Of a stretch of DNA of 25,777 bases, positions 8,056 through 14,836 are shown piece after piece. The notes under the pieces were generated by a model, which did no database searches, was not told the DNA's origin, and saw only the letters and a program-made list of their open reading frames with translations. Position 1 is the first letter of the stretch, and every line of letters begins with the position of its first letter. Made by a program: the position numbers and the translations under genes. Origin of the DNA: Burkholderiales bacterium (GTDB taxonomy: Bacteria; Pseudomonadota; Gammaproteobacteria; Burkholderiales; SG8-41); contig JAIESJ010000245.1 of the NCBI GenBank assembly GCA_019746155.1, positions 1-25,777 on the forward strand, read 5' to 3'.

Positions 8056-9267
8056 ATGGCCGGTGGACCTCTCGAGGGAGTGCGCATTGTAGATATGACG
8101 TCGGTCGTCGTTGGGCCGATGGTGACGCAGGTCCTTGCGGACTACGGCGCCGACGTCGTCAAGATCGAACCGATCGGGGGCGACTTGGTCCGGGGCTTGG
8201 CAGGCCGGGGCCGCACGGAGGGCATGTCCTCCAAATTTCTTCATCTCAATAGAAACAAACGCTCGATCGCTTTGGACCTGAAGACGCCGGCCGCCCATCG
8301 AGTCTTGATGAAGCTGATCGAGCGGGCAGACGCGCTCGTTTGGAATATGCGGTCGTCCGCCATGGAGAAACTCGGTCTCAGTTACGAGGAAGTAAAGAAG
8401 GTCAATCCCGGAATCATCTATTGCGGGATAGTCGGGTTCGGCAGCAAGGGCCGCTACGCCGGGAAGCCGGCATACGATCCGATCATACAGGGACTCGGAG
8501 GAATCGCGGCCCTGCATCACCGGGCCACCGGGGAGCCACGATACGTGCCCATCGTAATGGCGGACAAAAATGCGGGTCTCGTTGCCACCCAGATGCTTTT
8601 GATCGCTTTGTTTCATCGCCAAAGAACCGGCGAGGGGCAGTCGATTGAAGTACCGATGTTCGAGAACATCGCGAAGTACGTTCTTGAAGAGCATCTTTAC
8701 CTGAGCACATTTCAGCCGCCCTTGGGAGGGATGGGAGACCCGCGGATTTTTGATCCTTGGGCTAAGCCGATCCCGACCAAGGACGGATGGATATGCTTGG
8801 CGGCGAATACGGACCAGCAAGCCTTCGCCTTTTTCGCTGCCATAGGAAAACCGGAGCTCAAGGACGATCCGCGGTTCTGCAGCGTGGCGGCGCGGTTTCA
8901 GAACGTCGGGGAATATTTCGCGCTGCGCTCCGAAGCGCTTGCGCAGAAAACCACCGCTGAGTGGGTGCGCATACTGAATGATGCCGATATCCCGGCGATG
9001 CCGTATAACACGCTGGAGTCGCTGGTGGAGGACCCGCACCTCAAGGATGTGGGGCTGCTCAGAACGATAGAGCATCCGACCGAAGGAAAGATTTACGACA
9101 TCAGGCCGCCGAATTCACTGTCTGCCGGAGCGCGTGAAGATTATCTTCCCGCACCGAAGGTCGGACAGCAAAGCAGGGAAATCCTCGAAGAACTGGACTA
9201 CGACAACGCGGCGATCGAAGCGATGATCGAGGCGGGAATAACGTTGGATGGGAGTCTCAGGACCTAA
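8056..9267 (+). CDS. Class III (CaiB/BaiF family) CoA-transferase
   Basis: Family III CoA-transferase, moving CoA from a donor such as succinyl-CoA to a carboxylic acid. The N-terminus GPLEGVRIVDMTSVVVGPMV and the following LADYGADVVKIEP are family signatures. Asp170 in IVMADKNAGLVATQ occupies the position of the catalytic aspartate of formyl-CoA transferase. GEGQSIEVPMFE follows as usual. Start: ATG 8056 gives the normal family N-terminus (MAGGPLEG). ATG 8026 in the same frame would overlap the dehydratase gene by 17 bases and add ten unusual residues. Neither start has a strong ribosome site, so translational coupling to the upstream gene is likely. Within the operon it would activate the acid later handled by the dehydratase. 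Confidence 0.93.
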   Translation: MAGGPLEGVRIVDMTSVVVGPMVTQVLADYGADVVKIEPIGGDLVRGLAGRGRTEGMSSKFLHLNRNKRSIALDLKTPAAHRVLMKLIERADALVWNMRSSAMEKLGLSYEEVKKVNPGIIYCGIVGFGSKGRYAGKPAYDPIIQGLGGIAALHHRATGEPRYVPIVMADKNAGLVATQMLLIALFHRQRTGEGQSIEVPMFENIAKYVLEEHLYLSTFQPPLGGMGDPRIFDPWAKPIPTKDGWICLAANTDQQAFAFFAAIGKPELKDDPRFCSVAARFQNVGEYFALRSEALAQKTTAEWVRILNDADIPAMPYNTLESLVEDPHLKDVGLLRTIEHPTEGKIYDIRPPNSLSAGAREDYLPAPKVGQQSREILEELDYDNAAIEAMIEAGITLDGSLRT

Positions 9268-9284
9268 CTATATAAGGAGGAGGC

Positions 9285-10256
9285 ATGAGAACCAGTCACT
9301 CTGTGTTGTTATTGGTGTTACTTGCCGGCTTGTTCGCGATCAACGGTCTTGCCCAGGAATACCCGACGAAACCGGTGCGGCTGATTATTCCGTTCGCTCC
9401 GGGGGGCTCGAACGACATCCTGGGGCGGTTGATCGGCGCGAAACTTTCCGAAACGTTGGGCCAGCAGGTCGTGATAGACAACAGGCCGGGGGCCGGCGGC
9501 TCGATCGGCGTTGAACTCGCGGCCAGGTCTGCGCCCGACGGATACACGCTCGTGATCGGACACATCGGGACACTCGCGGTCAATCCCACCCTGTATCGGC
9601 GCCTTCCTTACAATCCCCTCAAGGATTTCCAGCCCATTTCCATGCTGGCGAAGGTAGCCAATATCATGGTTGTGCACCCGTCGGTACCGGTGAAGTCGGT
9701 CAAGGAGCTTATCGCGCTCGCAAAGGCGAAGCCGGGTTCGCTGGTTTATGGATCGGGCGGCAACGGGGGCGCCGGGCACCTCGCCACCGAGTATTTCAAA
9801 CTCATGGCCAAGATCGACATGGTGCATGTGCCGTACAAGGGCACCGGTCCGGCCATCGTGGATTTGATGGCGGGGCAAACTCACCTGGTCTTTGCGGGGA
9901 TTCCGGGCATCATTGCGCAGGTGAGGGCCGAGAGGCTTCGTGCGCTGGGCGTGTCGACGAGCAAGCGGCTCGCCGTATTTCCTGACGTGCCGACCATAGC
10001 CGAAGCCGGCGTCCCGGGTTACGAGGCGACCCAGTGGTACGGAGTGCTGGCCCCGGCGGGTACGCCGAAAGCCGTCGTTGCCCGGTTGAACAAGGAAATC
10101 GTGAGCGCTCTGCAAACCGCCCCAATGCAGGAGCGCCTGGCGGCGGATGGATCCGAGCCCCTCGCGAGCACCCCGGAAGAGTTTTTTGCTTTCATCAAGA
10201 GTGAGATTGCGCGCTGGGCGCCGGTCATCAAGGCTGCGGGCATCCGCGTGGATTAG
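9285..10256 (+). CDS. Bug/TctC-family periplasmic solute-binding protein
   Basis: Periplasmic receptor of the tripartite tricarboxylate transporter family, 323 residues. A signal peptide occupies about residues 1-23 (hydrophobic core VLLLVLLAGLFAI, likely cleavage after LA before QEYP). Family landmarks follow: YPTKPVRLIIPFAPGGSND, then VVIDNRPGAGGSIG, PDGYTL, and VHVPYKGTGPA near residue 180. Bug proteins bind small carboxylates or amino acids. No TctA or TctB membrane components occur in the window, so it is an orphan receptor, as most are in this lineage. A strong ribosome site (AAGGAGGAGG) precedes ATG 9285, 17 bases after the CoA-transferase stop. Its position implies it captures the acid degraded by the operon. 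Confidence 0.95.
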   Translation: MRTSHSVLLLVLLAGLFAINGLAQEYPTKPVRLIIPFAPGGSNDILGRLIGAKLSETLGQQVVIDNRPGAGGSIGVELAARSAPDGYTLVIGHIGTLAVNPTLYRRLPYNPLKDFQPISMLAKVANIMVVHPSVPVKSVKELIALAKAKPGSLVYGSGGNGGAGHLATEYFKLMAKIDMVHVPYKGTGPAIVDLMAGQTHLVFAGIPGIIAQVRAERLRALGVSTSKRLAVFPDVPTIAEAGVPGYEATQWYGVLAPAGTPKAVVARLNKEIVSALQTAPMQERLAADGSEPLASTPEEFFAFIKSEIARWAPVIKAAGIRVD

Positions 10257-10287
10257 CGTATCAATTCATAGCTATCGGGAGTAGAAC

Positions 10288-11712
10288 ATGGGCAACGCGG
10301 GAGCCACTTCTGCAATCGCGGAGTTCGCGTGCAGCGTCACAATCGATGCGTTGCCCGAGAGCGTTATCACGAAAACCAAGCAGCTTGTTCTCGACTGTCT
10401 GGGAAACCAGATCGGCGCATTCGACGAAGAACCGGCACGGATGCTGCATGACGTCCTCGACGTCCGCTCTGCGCGTGGCAAAAGCACGGTCGTGGGATAT
10501 GGCAATTGCACGACGCCGCTTCTTGCCGGCTGCTTGAATGGAATGCTTGCGCATCTGCTGGACATGGATGATGCCCACCGTGATGCGCTGACCAAGACCG
10601 GCTCGGCGGTCACTCCGGCGGCGATGGCGGTAGCCGAAGCGCGCGGCTGCGGCGGCGACCGTGTCATCGAGGCGGTGGTCGCGGGCTACGAAGTCATGAT
10701 TCGCCTCGGGCTCGCGGTGAATCCCGGGCATCGGAGCAGAGGTTTCCACAGCACGGCCACTCTCGGCGCTTTCGGCGCCGCGGCAGCTGCCGGCCGTCTT
10801 CTCGACCTGCCCCGCGAGAGGATGATTGACGCGCTGGGGATCGCGGCTACTCAAGCGGCAGGCCTGACGGCGTTCATTAATAATGAATCGATGATCAAGC
10901 CGTTTAACGTGGCGAAAAGCGTGCACAACGGGATTCTTGCCGCGCTCCTGGCGGAGAAAGGGTTCCGGGGGCCGCCGGCCGTAATCGAAGGGCAGGAGGG
11001 GTTCATTCAGGCGTATACGGATCGTGCAGATCCTGCCGAGATCGGGTCCGGAATTGGCGAGCGCTTCCGTTTGCTCGAATCTGGATTCAAGCCGCACGCG
11101 GCGTGCCGCTACGCACACGGGCCGATCGACGCCGCTATCGGCCTGATGAAGAAATATGAGTTTCCCGTAGACGAAATAGATCGCATCGACGTGTATTTGT
11201 CAGAGCTTGCAAATCGCCAGTCTAATTTTTACGAACCTAAGAGTATTGCATCTGCGCAGGGCAGCACGCCGTTTGCTATCGCTGTGGGCCTCGTTTCAGG
11301 CGCCAACTCTCTGACCGTCTCGTGCATTAAAAGCGCTTTTCGGGAAGAGCGGGTTTGGGGGCTGCACCGCCGCATCCGGTTGCACGTCGACGGAGAAATG
11401 GACTACATGGGTCGCGGCTGCCGACTCCAGGTGCATCTTCGCGATGGAAGGTGCCTTGAAGAAAGAGTTGATCTTCCCCGAGGCGAACCCGAAAATCCCA
11501 TGCCCGATCGGGAAATTGAACAAAAATTCATGCGGCAGGCAAGCGCGACAATCGGTGAACGAAGGGCCGCCATGATCCGCGACATGATTGGCCGGCTGGA
11601 AACGGTGCCTGCTGTGTCGTCTATCATGGAATTGACTGCCGCGAGGAACACCCCGGGGCGGCGACGGAGTTCAGGCCGGAAAGCGGCTAAACGTGTTCAA
11701 GACACGGCGTAA
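10288..11712 (+). CDS. MmgE/PrpD-family protein
   Basis: 474-residue member of the MmgE/PrpD fold, which includes 2-methylcitrate dehydratase, cis-aconitate decarboxylase and iminodisuccinate epimerase. These are cofactor-free enzymes acting on tricarboxylate-like or related substrates. Motifs seen: DMDDAHRD at 92-99, GFHSTATLG at 152-160 (His154), IKPFNVAKSVHNG, and KPHAACRYAHGPIDA at 268-282. These match the conserved positions of the family. It is the last gene of the operon, 31 bases after the Bug receptor. In this context a role in making or opening an unsaturated dicarboxylate is reasonable, but the reaction cannot be read from the motifs. The C-terminal tail (about the last 30 residues) is basic and low in similarity to what I expect of the family. 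Confidence 0.9.
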   Translation: MGNAGATSAIAEFACSVTIDALPESVITKTKQLVLDCLGNQIGAFDEEPARMLHDVLDVRSARGKSTVVGYGNCTTPLLAGCLNGMLAHLLDMDDAHRDALTKTGSAVTPAAMAVAEARGCGGDRVIEAVVAGYEVMIRLGLAVNPGHRSRGFHSTATLGAFGAAAAAGRLLDLPRERMIDALGIAATQAAGLTAFINNESMIKPFNVAKSVHNGILAALLAEKGFRGPPAVIEGQEGFIQAYTDRADPAEIGSGIGERFRLLESGFKPHAACRYAHGPIDAAIGLMKKYEFPVDEIDRIDVYLSELANRQSNFYEPKSIASAQGSTPFAIAVGLVSGANSLTVSCIKSAFREERVWGLHRRIRLHVDGEMDYMGRGCRLQVHLRDGRCLEERVDLPRGEPENPMPDREIEQKFMRQASATIGERRAAMIRDMIGRLETVPAVSSIMELTAARNTPGRRRSSGRKAAKRVQDTA

Positions 11713-11838
11713 AATAGAGTCGGGCAGCGTGTTTTTTTAAGTCATTGTTTTATAAATAATTTTAGTCTTCGCCCCCCGCCCGCAGCAATAGTTCCCTCAC
11801 GGCGTTATTGCAAAGACGTTATCATCGCGCATCTGCGT

Positions 11839-12300
11839 TTACCAGCCGTTGCTGCCGAGGACGCCGCCGAGGACGGCGCCAACCACGGTTGCGGCAGTCT
11901 TGCCGTTGCCATGACCAACCTGATGCCCGGCGACCGCACCTATCGTGGCGCCGGCGAGCGTGCCGAGCACGGAAGGACGCGAAGGCGCGCCGTGCGCGGG
12001 CGGCGGGTTGTAGGCTGGCGGCGGATTATATGCAGGCGGTGCAGGGTAGTACACCGGGCGTTCTACTACAACCGGCGGCTGCTCGACATACACACGGCGT
12101 TCGACGTAGACCGGCCGCTCGACCACATACTCGCGCACTACCGGCCGCCGGTAATGCTCGACCACGACGACATCGTCGTCATAGCCGCGATCACGGTAAC
12201 CGTGGGCTCGCGCCCAGCGGGGCGGATCCGCAAGAACCGGGACTGCCGCAGCAAGCAGCGCACCGGCCGACAACATACCAAGGGTTTTCTTCGCGTTCAT
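11839..12300 (-). CDS. Exported glycine-zipper envelope protein with Val/Pro/Tyr-rich repeats
   Basis: 153-residue exported protein of unknown exact role. A signal peptide covers about residues 1-24 (MNAKKTLGMLSAGALLAAA, cleavage near VLA-DPP). A middle section is rich in V, Y, E, R and P, with near-repeats such as VERPVYVERRVYVE and YNPPPAYNPPP. A C-terminal glycine-zipper domain (GTLAGATIGAVAGHQVGHG, then TVVGAVLGGVLG) resembles the Rickettsia 17-kDa antigen/glycine-zipper 2TM families that sit in the outer envelope. Start: ATG 12300 is chosen because AAGGAGGTGA ends four bases before it; a GTG at 12306 overlaps that site. The Shine-Dalgarno is essentially a perfect anti-16S match, suggesting high expression. 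It is convergent with the MmgE/PrpD gene. Confidence 0.85.
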   Translation of the reverse strand: MNAKKTLGMLSAGALLAAAVPVLADPPRWARAHGYRDRGYDDDVVVVEHYRRPVVREYVVERPVYVERRVYVEQPPVVVERPVYYPAPPAYNPPPAYNPPPAHGAPSRPSVLGTLAGATIGAVAGHQVGHGNGKTAATVVGAVLGGVLGSNGW

Positions 12301-12833
12301 GGTCACCTCCTTTTTGTGTTTGCCTGGGCATTAAAACGCACAAGTCGCGGAAACGTCTGTTAAGAAGTGAAACAATATATGAACGCAGCAACACTTTGTT
12401 ACATCCCGGAACGGGAGGGACCGGATCGCGGTCATCGTCCCACTGCCGGCGGCCGTGCTGCATCAGCACGATGACGCGATAGAGCAGCGTGACGCTCAGC
12501 GCCACCGACCAGCGCCAGCCCGCGATCACCGTCTGCGGTCTTGTCTGCGAAAGGGGAGCAGAAAAACATGAAATGCTTCCGTTGAAATTCTGGTTGTATG
12601 GGCGGCTTGAAACGGCCGAATGATCGCAGCACCGAAGCTGAAGAGGCCTAAGGGGTTGCATGGTCGCCGGCCGGCCAATGGCCGGCACGCCGGACGGCGG
12701 AAATTCGACATCATATTGTTTTTATTGATGTGTGTCTTGCGCAGCGGGCCGGGATTGCGTTGACAAAGACATACCCGCGTAAGATTATCGGTGACCACAA
12801 CGACTCAACCATCAATACCCCACGGAGGAGAAC
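12301..12833. other. Divergent intergenic region between the glycine-zipper and second Bug genes
   Basis: About 530 bases without a confident gene. It holds the ribosome site of the minus-strand glycine-zipper gene at the left and the promoter of the Bug gene at the right (listed separately). A perfect 17-base palindrome (GCCGGCCA, central A, TGGCCGGC) lies at 12670-12686. The minus strand around 12430-12530 encodes a hydrophobic stretch (WRWSVALSVTLLYRVIVL) that could be a remnant of a membrane protein, but there is no start, no ribosome site and no recognised family. Confidence 0.5.
12760..12788 (+). promoter_or_regulatory. Sigma-70 promoter of the second Bug gene
   Basis: A perfect -35 TTGACA (12760-12765), a 17-base spacer and a -10 GATTAT (12783-12788, four of six consensus bases). 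Transcription would start near 12795, leaving a leader of about 39 bases that contains GGAGGAG before ATG 12834. This is the best-looking consensus promoter in the window. Confidence 0.65.
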
Positions 12834-13823
12834 ATGGAACATCCCACAGGCCGGCGCTGCTTCCTCAACATCCTGATTGCACTGGGCGCGCTCGCGGCGC
12901 TGCCCGCCGTCGCACAGAGCCTGAACTGGCCGACCAAGCCGGTGCGATTCATTGTCCCGTTCCCGCCAGGCGGCACCGTCGATCCGCTGGCGCGCCTGCT
13001 GGGCGCTCGGCTCAACGCCGCGCTCGGCCAGCAGTTCATCGTCGACAACCGCACCGGCGGCTCGGGCGCGATCGGCACCGCCATCGCCGCCAAGGCCAAC
13101 CCGGACGGCTACACTTTCCTGTTCGTGTTCGACACCCACGCCGTCAACCCGTCGCTGATCCCGAACCTGCCGTTCGACACGGTGAAAGACCTCGCGCCGG
13201 TGATGCTGGTCGGTACCGCGCCCATGGCCTACGTGACAAATCCCGCCAAGCCCTACAAAAGTTTTGCAGACGTGATCAAGGCGGCAAAGGCAAAGCCCGA
13301 TACCGTAACCTACGGCACGGTCGGCAGCGGCAGCCTTGGCCACCTGACGACGACGCTGTTGCAGCAGGCGGGCGGATTCAAGCTTGTGCATGTGCCGTAC
13401 AAGGGCGGCGGGCCGATGACGACGGATGTGCTGGGCGGCCAGATCGAACTCGGCATCGGCTCGGTCGCGTTGCTCGCGCCGTACGTAAGCAGCGGGCGGC
13501 TGCGTGCCGTCGCCGTCACCGGCGACAGGCGCTCGCACGCCATGCCCGAGGTGCCGGCGCTCGCGGAGGAGGGCTTTCCCGGTTTTTCAGCACTGGCCTG
13601 GTGGGGTATCTTCGCGCCGGCCGGCACGCCCAGGCCCATCCTCGACAAGTTCCACGCCGAACTCGTCAAGGTGCTCAACCAGCCGGACCTGCGCAAGCAG
13701 CTCACCGAACAGCTCGGCATGGACCTCGCCGTGAGCAGTCCGGAGGCGCTGCAGAAATGGACCGTGGGCGAGATCGCGCGCTGGGGCAAGGTCGTGCGCG
13801 AGAACAATATCCGCGCTGATTGA
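12834..13823 (+). CDS. Bug/TctC-family periplasmic solute-binding protein (second copy)
   Basis: 329-residue receptor of the same family as the one at 9285 but clearly divergent. The export signal is about residues 1-27 and contains GRRCFLNILIALGALAALPA; the paired arginines before a hydrophobic run allow a twin-arginine-like signal, though ordinary Sec export is as likely. Landmarks: WPTKPVRFIVPFPPGGTVD, FIVDNRTGGSGAIG, PDGYTF, VHVPYKGGGPM and WWGIFAPAGTPRPI. It is monocistronic, with its own promoter and a strong GGAGGAG ribosome site. A decayed third Bug gene begins three bases after its stop, so this locus once held tandem receptors. Ligand unknown. Confidence 0.95.
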   Translation: MEHPTGRRCFLNILIALGALAALPAVAQSLNWPTKPVRFIVPFPPGGTVDPLARLLGARLNAALGQQFIVDNRTGGSGAIGTAIAAKANPDGYTFLFVFDTHAVNPSLIPNLPFDTVKDLAPVMLVGTAPMAYVTNPAKPYKSFADVIKAAKAKPDTVTYGTVGSGSLGHLTTTLLQQAGGFKLVHVPYKGGGPMTTDVLGGQIELGIGSVALLAPYVSSGRLRAVAVTGDRRSHAMPEVPALAEEGFPGFSALAWWGIFAPAGTPRPILDKFHAELVKVLNQPDLRKQLTEQLGMDLAVSSPEALQKWTVGEIARWGKVVRENNIRAD

Positions 13824-13825
13824 CG

Positions 13826-14052
13826 GGCTCACCGGGCGGCGTCGACACCACGGCGCGCATCATCGCCGCGGCGCTCTCCGAACTGTGGGGCGGCACCGTG
13901 ATCGTCGAGAACCGGCCAGGTCGGTGAAGGGGCTGATCGCGCTGGCGCAGGGCAAGCCGGGCGCGCTCAATTTTGCGTCCAACGGGGTCGGCACGCTGAG
14001 CCATCTCACGGGTGAGCTCTTCATGCAGCGCACCGGCGCTCGACAGGCATGA
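13826..14052 (+). pseudogene. Remnant of a third Bug/TctC receptor gene, internally deleted
   Basis: Two Bug-family fragments lie in different frames. Bases 13826-13927 encode GSPGGVDTTARIIAAALSEL then VIVENRPG and stop. Bases 13921-14052 encode SVKGLIALAQGKPGALNFAS then GTLSHLTGELFMQRTGA and stop. In intact Bug proteins these segments are about 60-70 residues apart, so an internal deletion fused ENRPG directly to SVKGL with a frame change. The first 40 or so residues (signal peptide and PTKPVR strand) and the C-terminal half are also missing. The 5' edge abuts the stop of the intact Bug gene, suggesting recombination between tandem paralogues. Confidence 0.85.
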
Positions 14053-14067
14053 TGCTCCATTTTCGTG

Positions 14068-14220
14068 ATGCAACCCAATTCTGTGGATAAGCCAGGCCTG
14101 GTTGTCATCGCGCTATGTCTGCTGCCGGCAGGCTGCGCAATATCGATTACCAACAGCCCGGACTGGTCAGGTTCCGATGGTCCGGGCGGCGAGCGCGGCC
14201 CGCCGCAACCGATCTTGTGA
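14068..14220 (+). CDS. Possible small lipoprotein (50 residues)
   Basis: A short frame encodes a charged N-terminus (MQPNSVDKPG), a hydrophobic stretch (LVVIALCLLPAG), a Cys at position 23 and then a small polar Gly/Pro/Ser/Asp-rich tail. This is the layout of a bacterial lipoprotein with Cys23 as the lipidated residue. The box reads L-P-A-G-C, so position -3 is Pro rather than the usual Leu. No good Shine-Dalgarno is visible before ATG 14068, which lowers confidence. It sits between the Bug remnant and the CBS-domain gene. Confidence 0.4.
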   Translation: MQPNSVDKPGLVVIALCLLPAGCAISITNSPDWSGSDGPGGERGPPQPIL

Positions 14221-14323
14221 GTCAGCGTTTGACCGTTCCAGGCGGCGGGCGTAGCATCATTTCACAAACAATAAAGTCGTTGTCTGGCATTTGTTCAGGT
14301 ATTGACGGGACCGGAGGTCTGAT

Positions 14324-14758
14324 ATGGCGCAACGAACCATCAGAATGATTATCGACCAACAGGAACTTCTCACCGCACCGGCAAACATGACGGTCAGCGA
14401 AGCGGCCCGTCTAATGAGGCAGCGCCGCGTCGGGGCGATAATGGTGGTGGAAGACGGCAAGCTCGCCGGGGTGTTCACCGAGCGTGATGCGCTGTGTCGT
14501 GTGGTCGCGGAGGAGCGTGACGGGAAGGCCACCCGGCTCGCAGAGGTCATGACCGGCGATCCTCGGACCATCCATCCGGACGATTCCTTCGCGCATGCGC
14601 TTCAGATAATGCATGAGGGCGGATTCCGGCATGTGCCGGTGGTCGAGGAAGGCCGGCCGGTTGGCATGGTTTCCGCCCGCGATGCGCTCGGCCCGGAACT
14701 GGAAGCGTTCGTATATGAACTGCTTCGTCAGGAGCAAATCGGGGAAATCCTCGCTTAA
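14324..14758 (+). CDS. Two-CBS-domain protein
   Basis: 144-residue cytosolic protein made of a tandem CBS pair (Bateman module), which in the family binds adenosyl nucleotides and senses energy state. CBS1 covers about residues 10-70 (VSEAARLMRQRRVGAIMVVE, then LAGVFTERDALCRV). CBS2 covers about 75-130 (VMTGDPRTIHPDDSFAHALQ, then FRHVPVVEEGRPVGMVSARD). It has no attached enzyme or transporter domain, so it is a stand-alone sensor of unknown partner. GGAGG lies about 9 bases before ATG 14324. gshA starts 78 bases downstream on the same strand, so co-transcription is possible. Confidence 0.92.
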   Translation: MAQRTIRMIIDQQELLTAPANMTVSEAARLMRQRRVGAIMVVEDGKLAGVFTERDALCRVVAEERDGKATRLAEVMTGDPRTIHPDDSFAHALQIMHEGGFRHVPVVEEGRPVGMVSARDALGPELEAFVYELLRQEQIGEILA

Positions 14759-14836
14759 CCAATTCGATATCCTGCACGTGCCCCACAAAGGAGCGAGCAT
14801 CGCGCTCACGCACGTTTCCGGTCAAGGAGAGCGCGC

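Noticed and set aside
11724..11820. T-run at about 11731-11738 and GCAATA/TATTGC dyad between the convergent MmgE/PrpD and glycine-zipper genes
   Set aside because: The T-run has no stem in front of it and the dyad has a 15-base loop and no T-run, so neither is a convincing terminator.
12191..12688. Minus-strand frame of 165 codons upstream of the glycine-zipper gene
   Set aside because: It overlaps the real start and signal peptide of the glycine-zipper gene in another frame. Only a short hydrophobic stretch looks protein-like, too little to call a gene or pseudogene.
14115..14348. 77-codon plus-strand frame overlapping the CBS gene start
   Set aside because: No ribosome site, no family resemblance, and it competes with the small lipoprotein-like frame and the CBS start.
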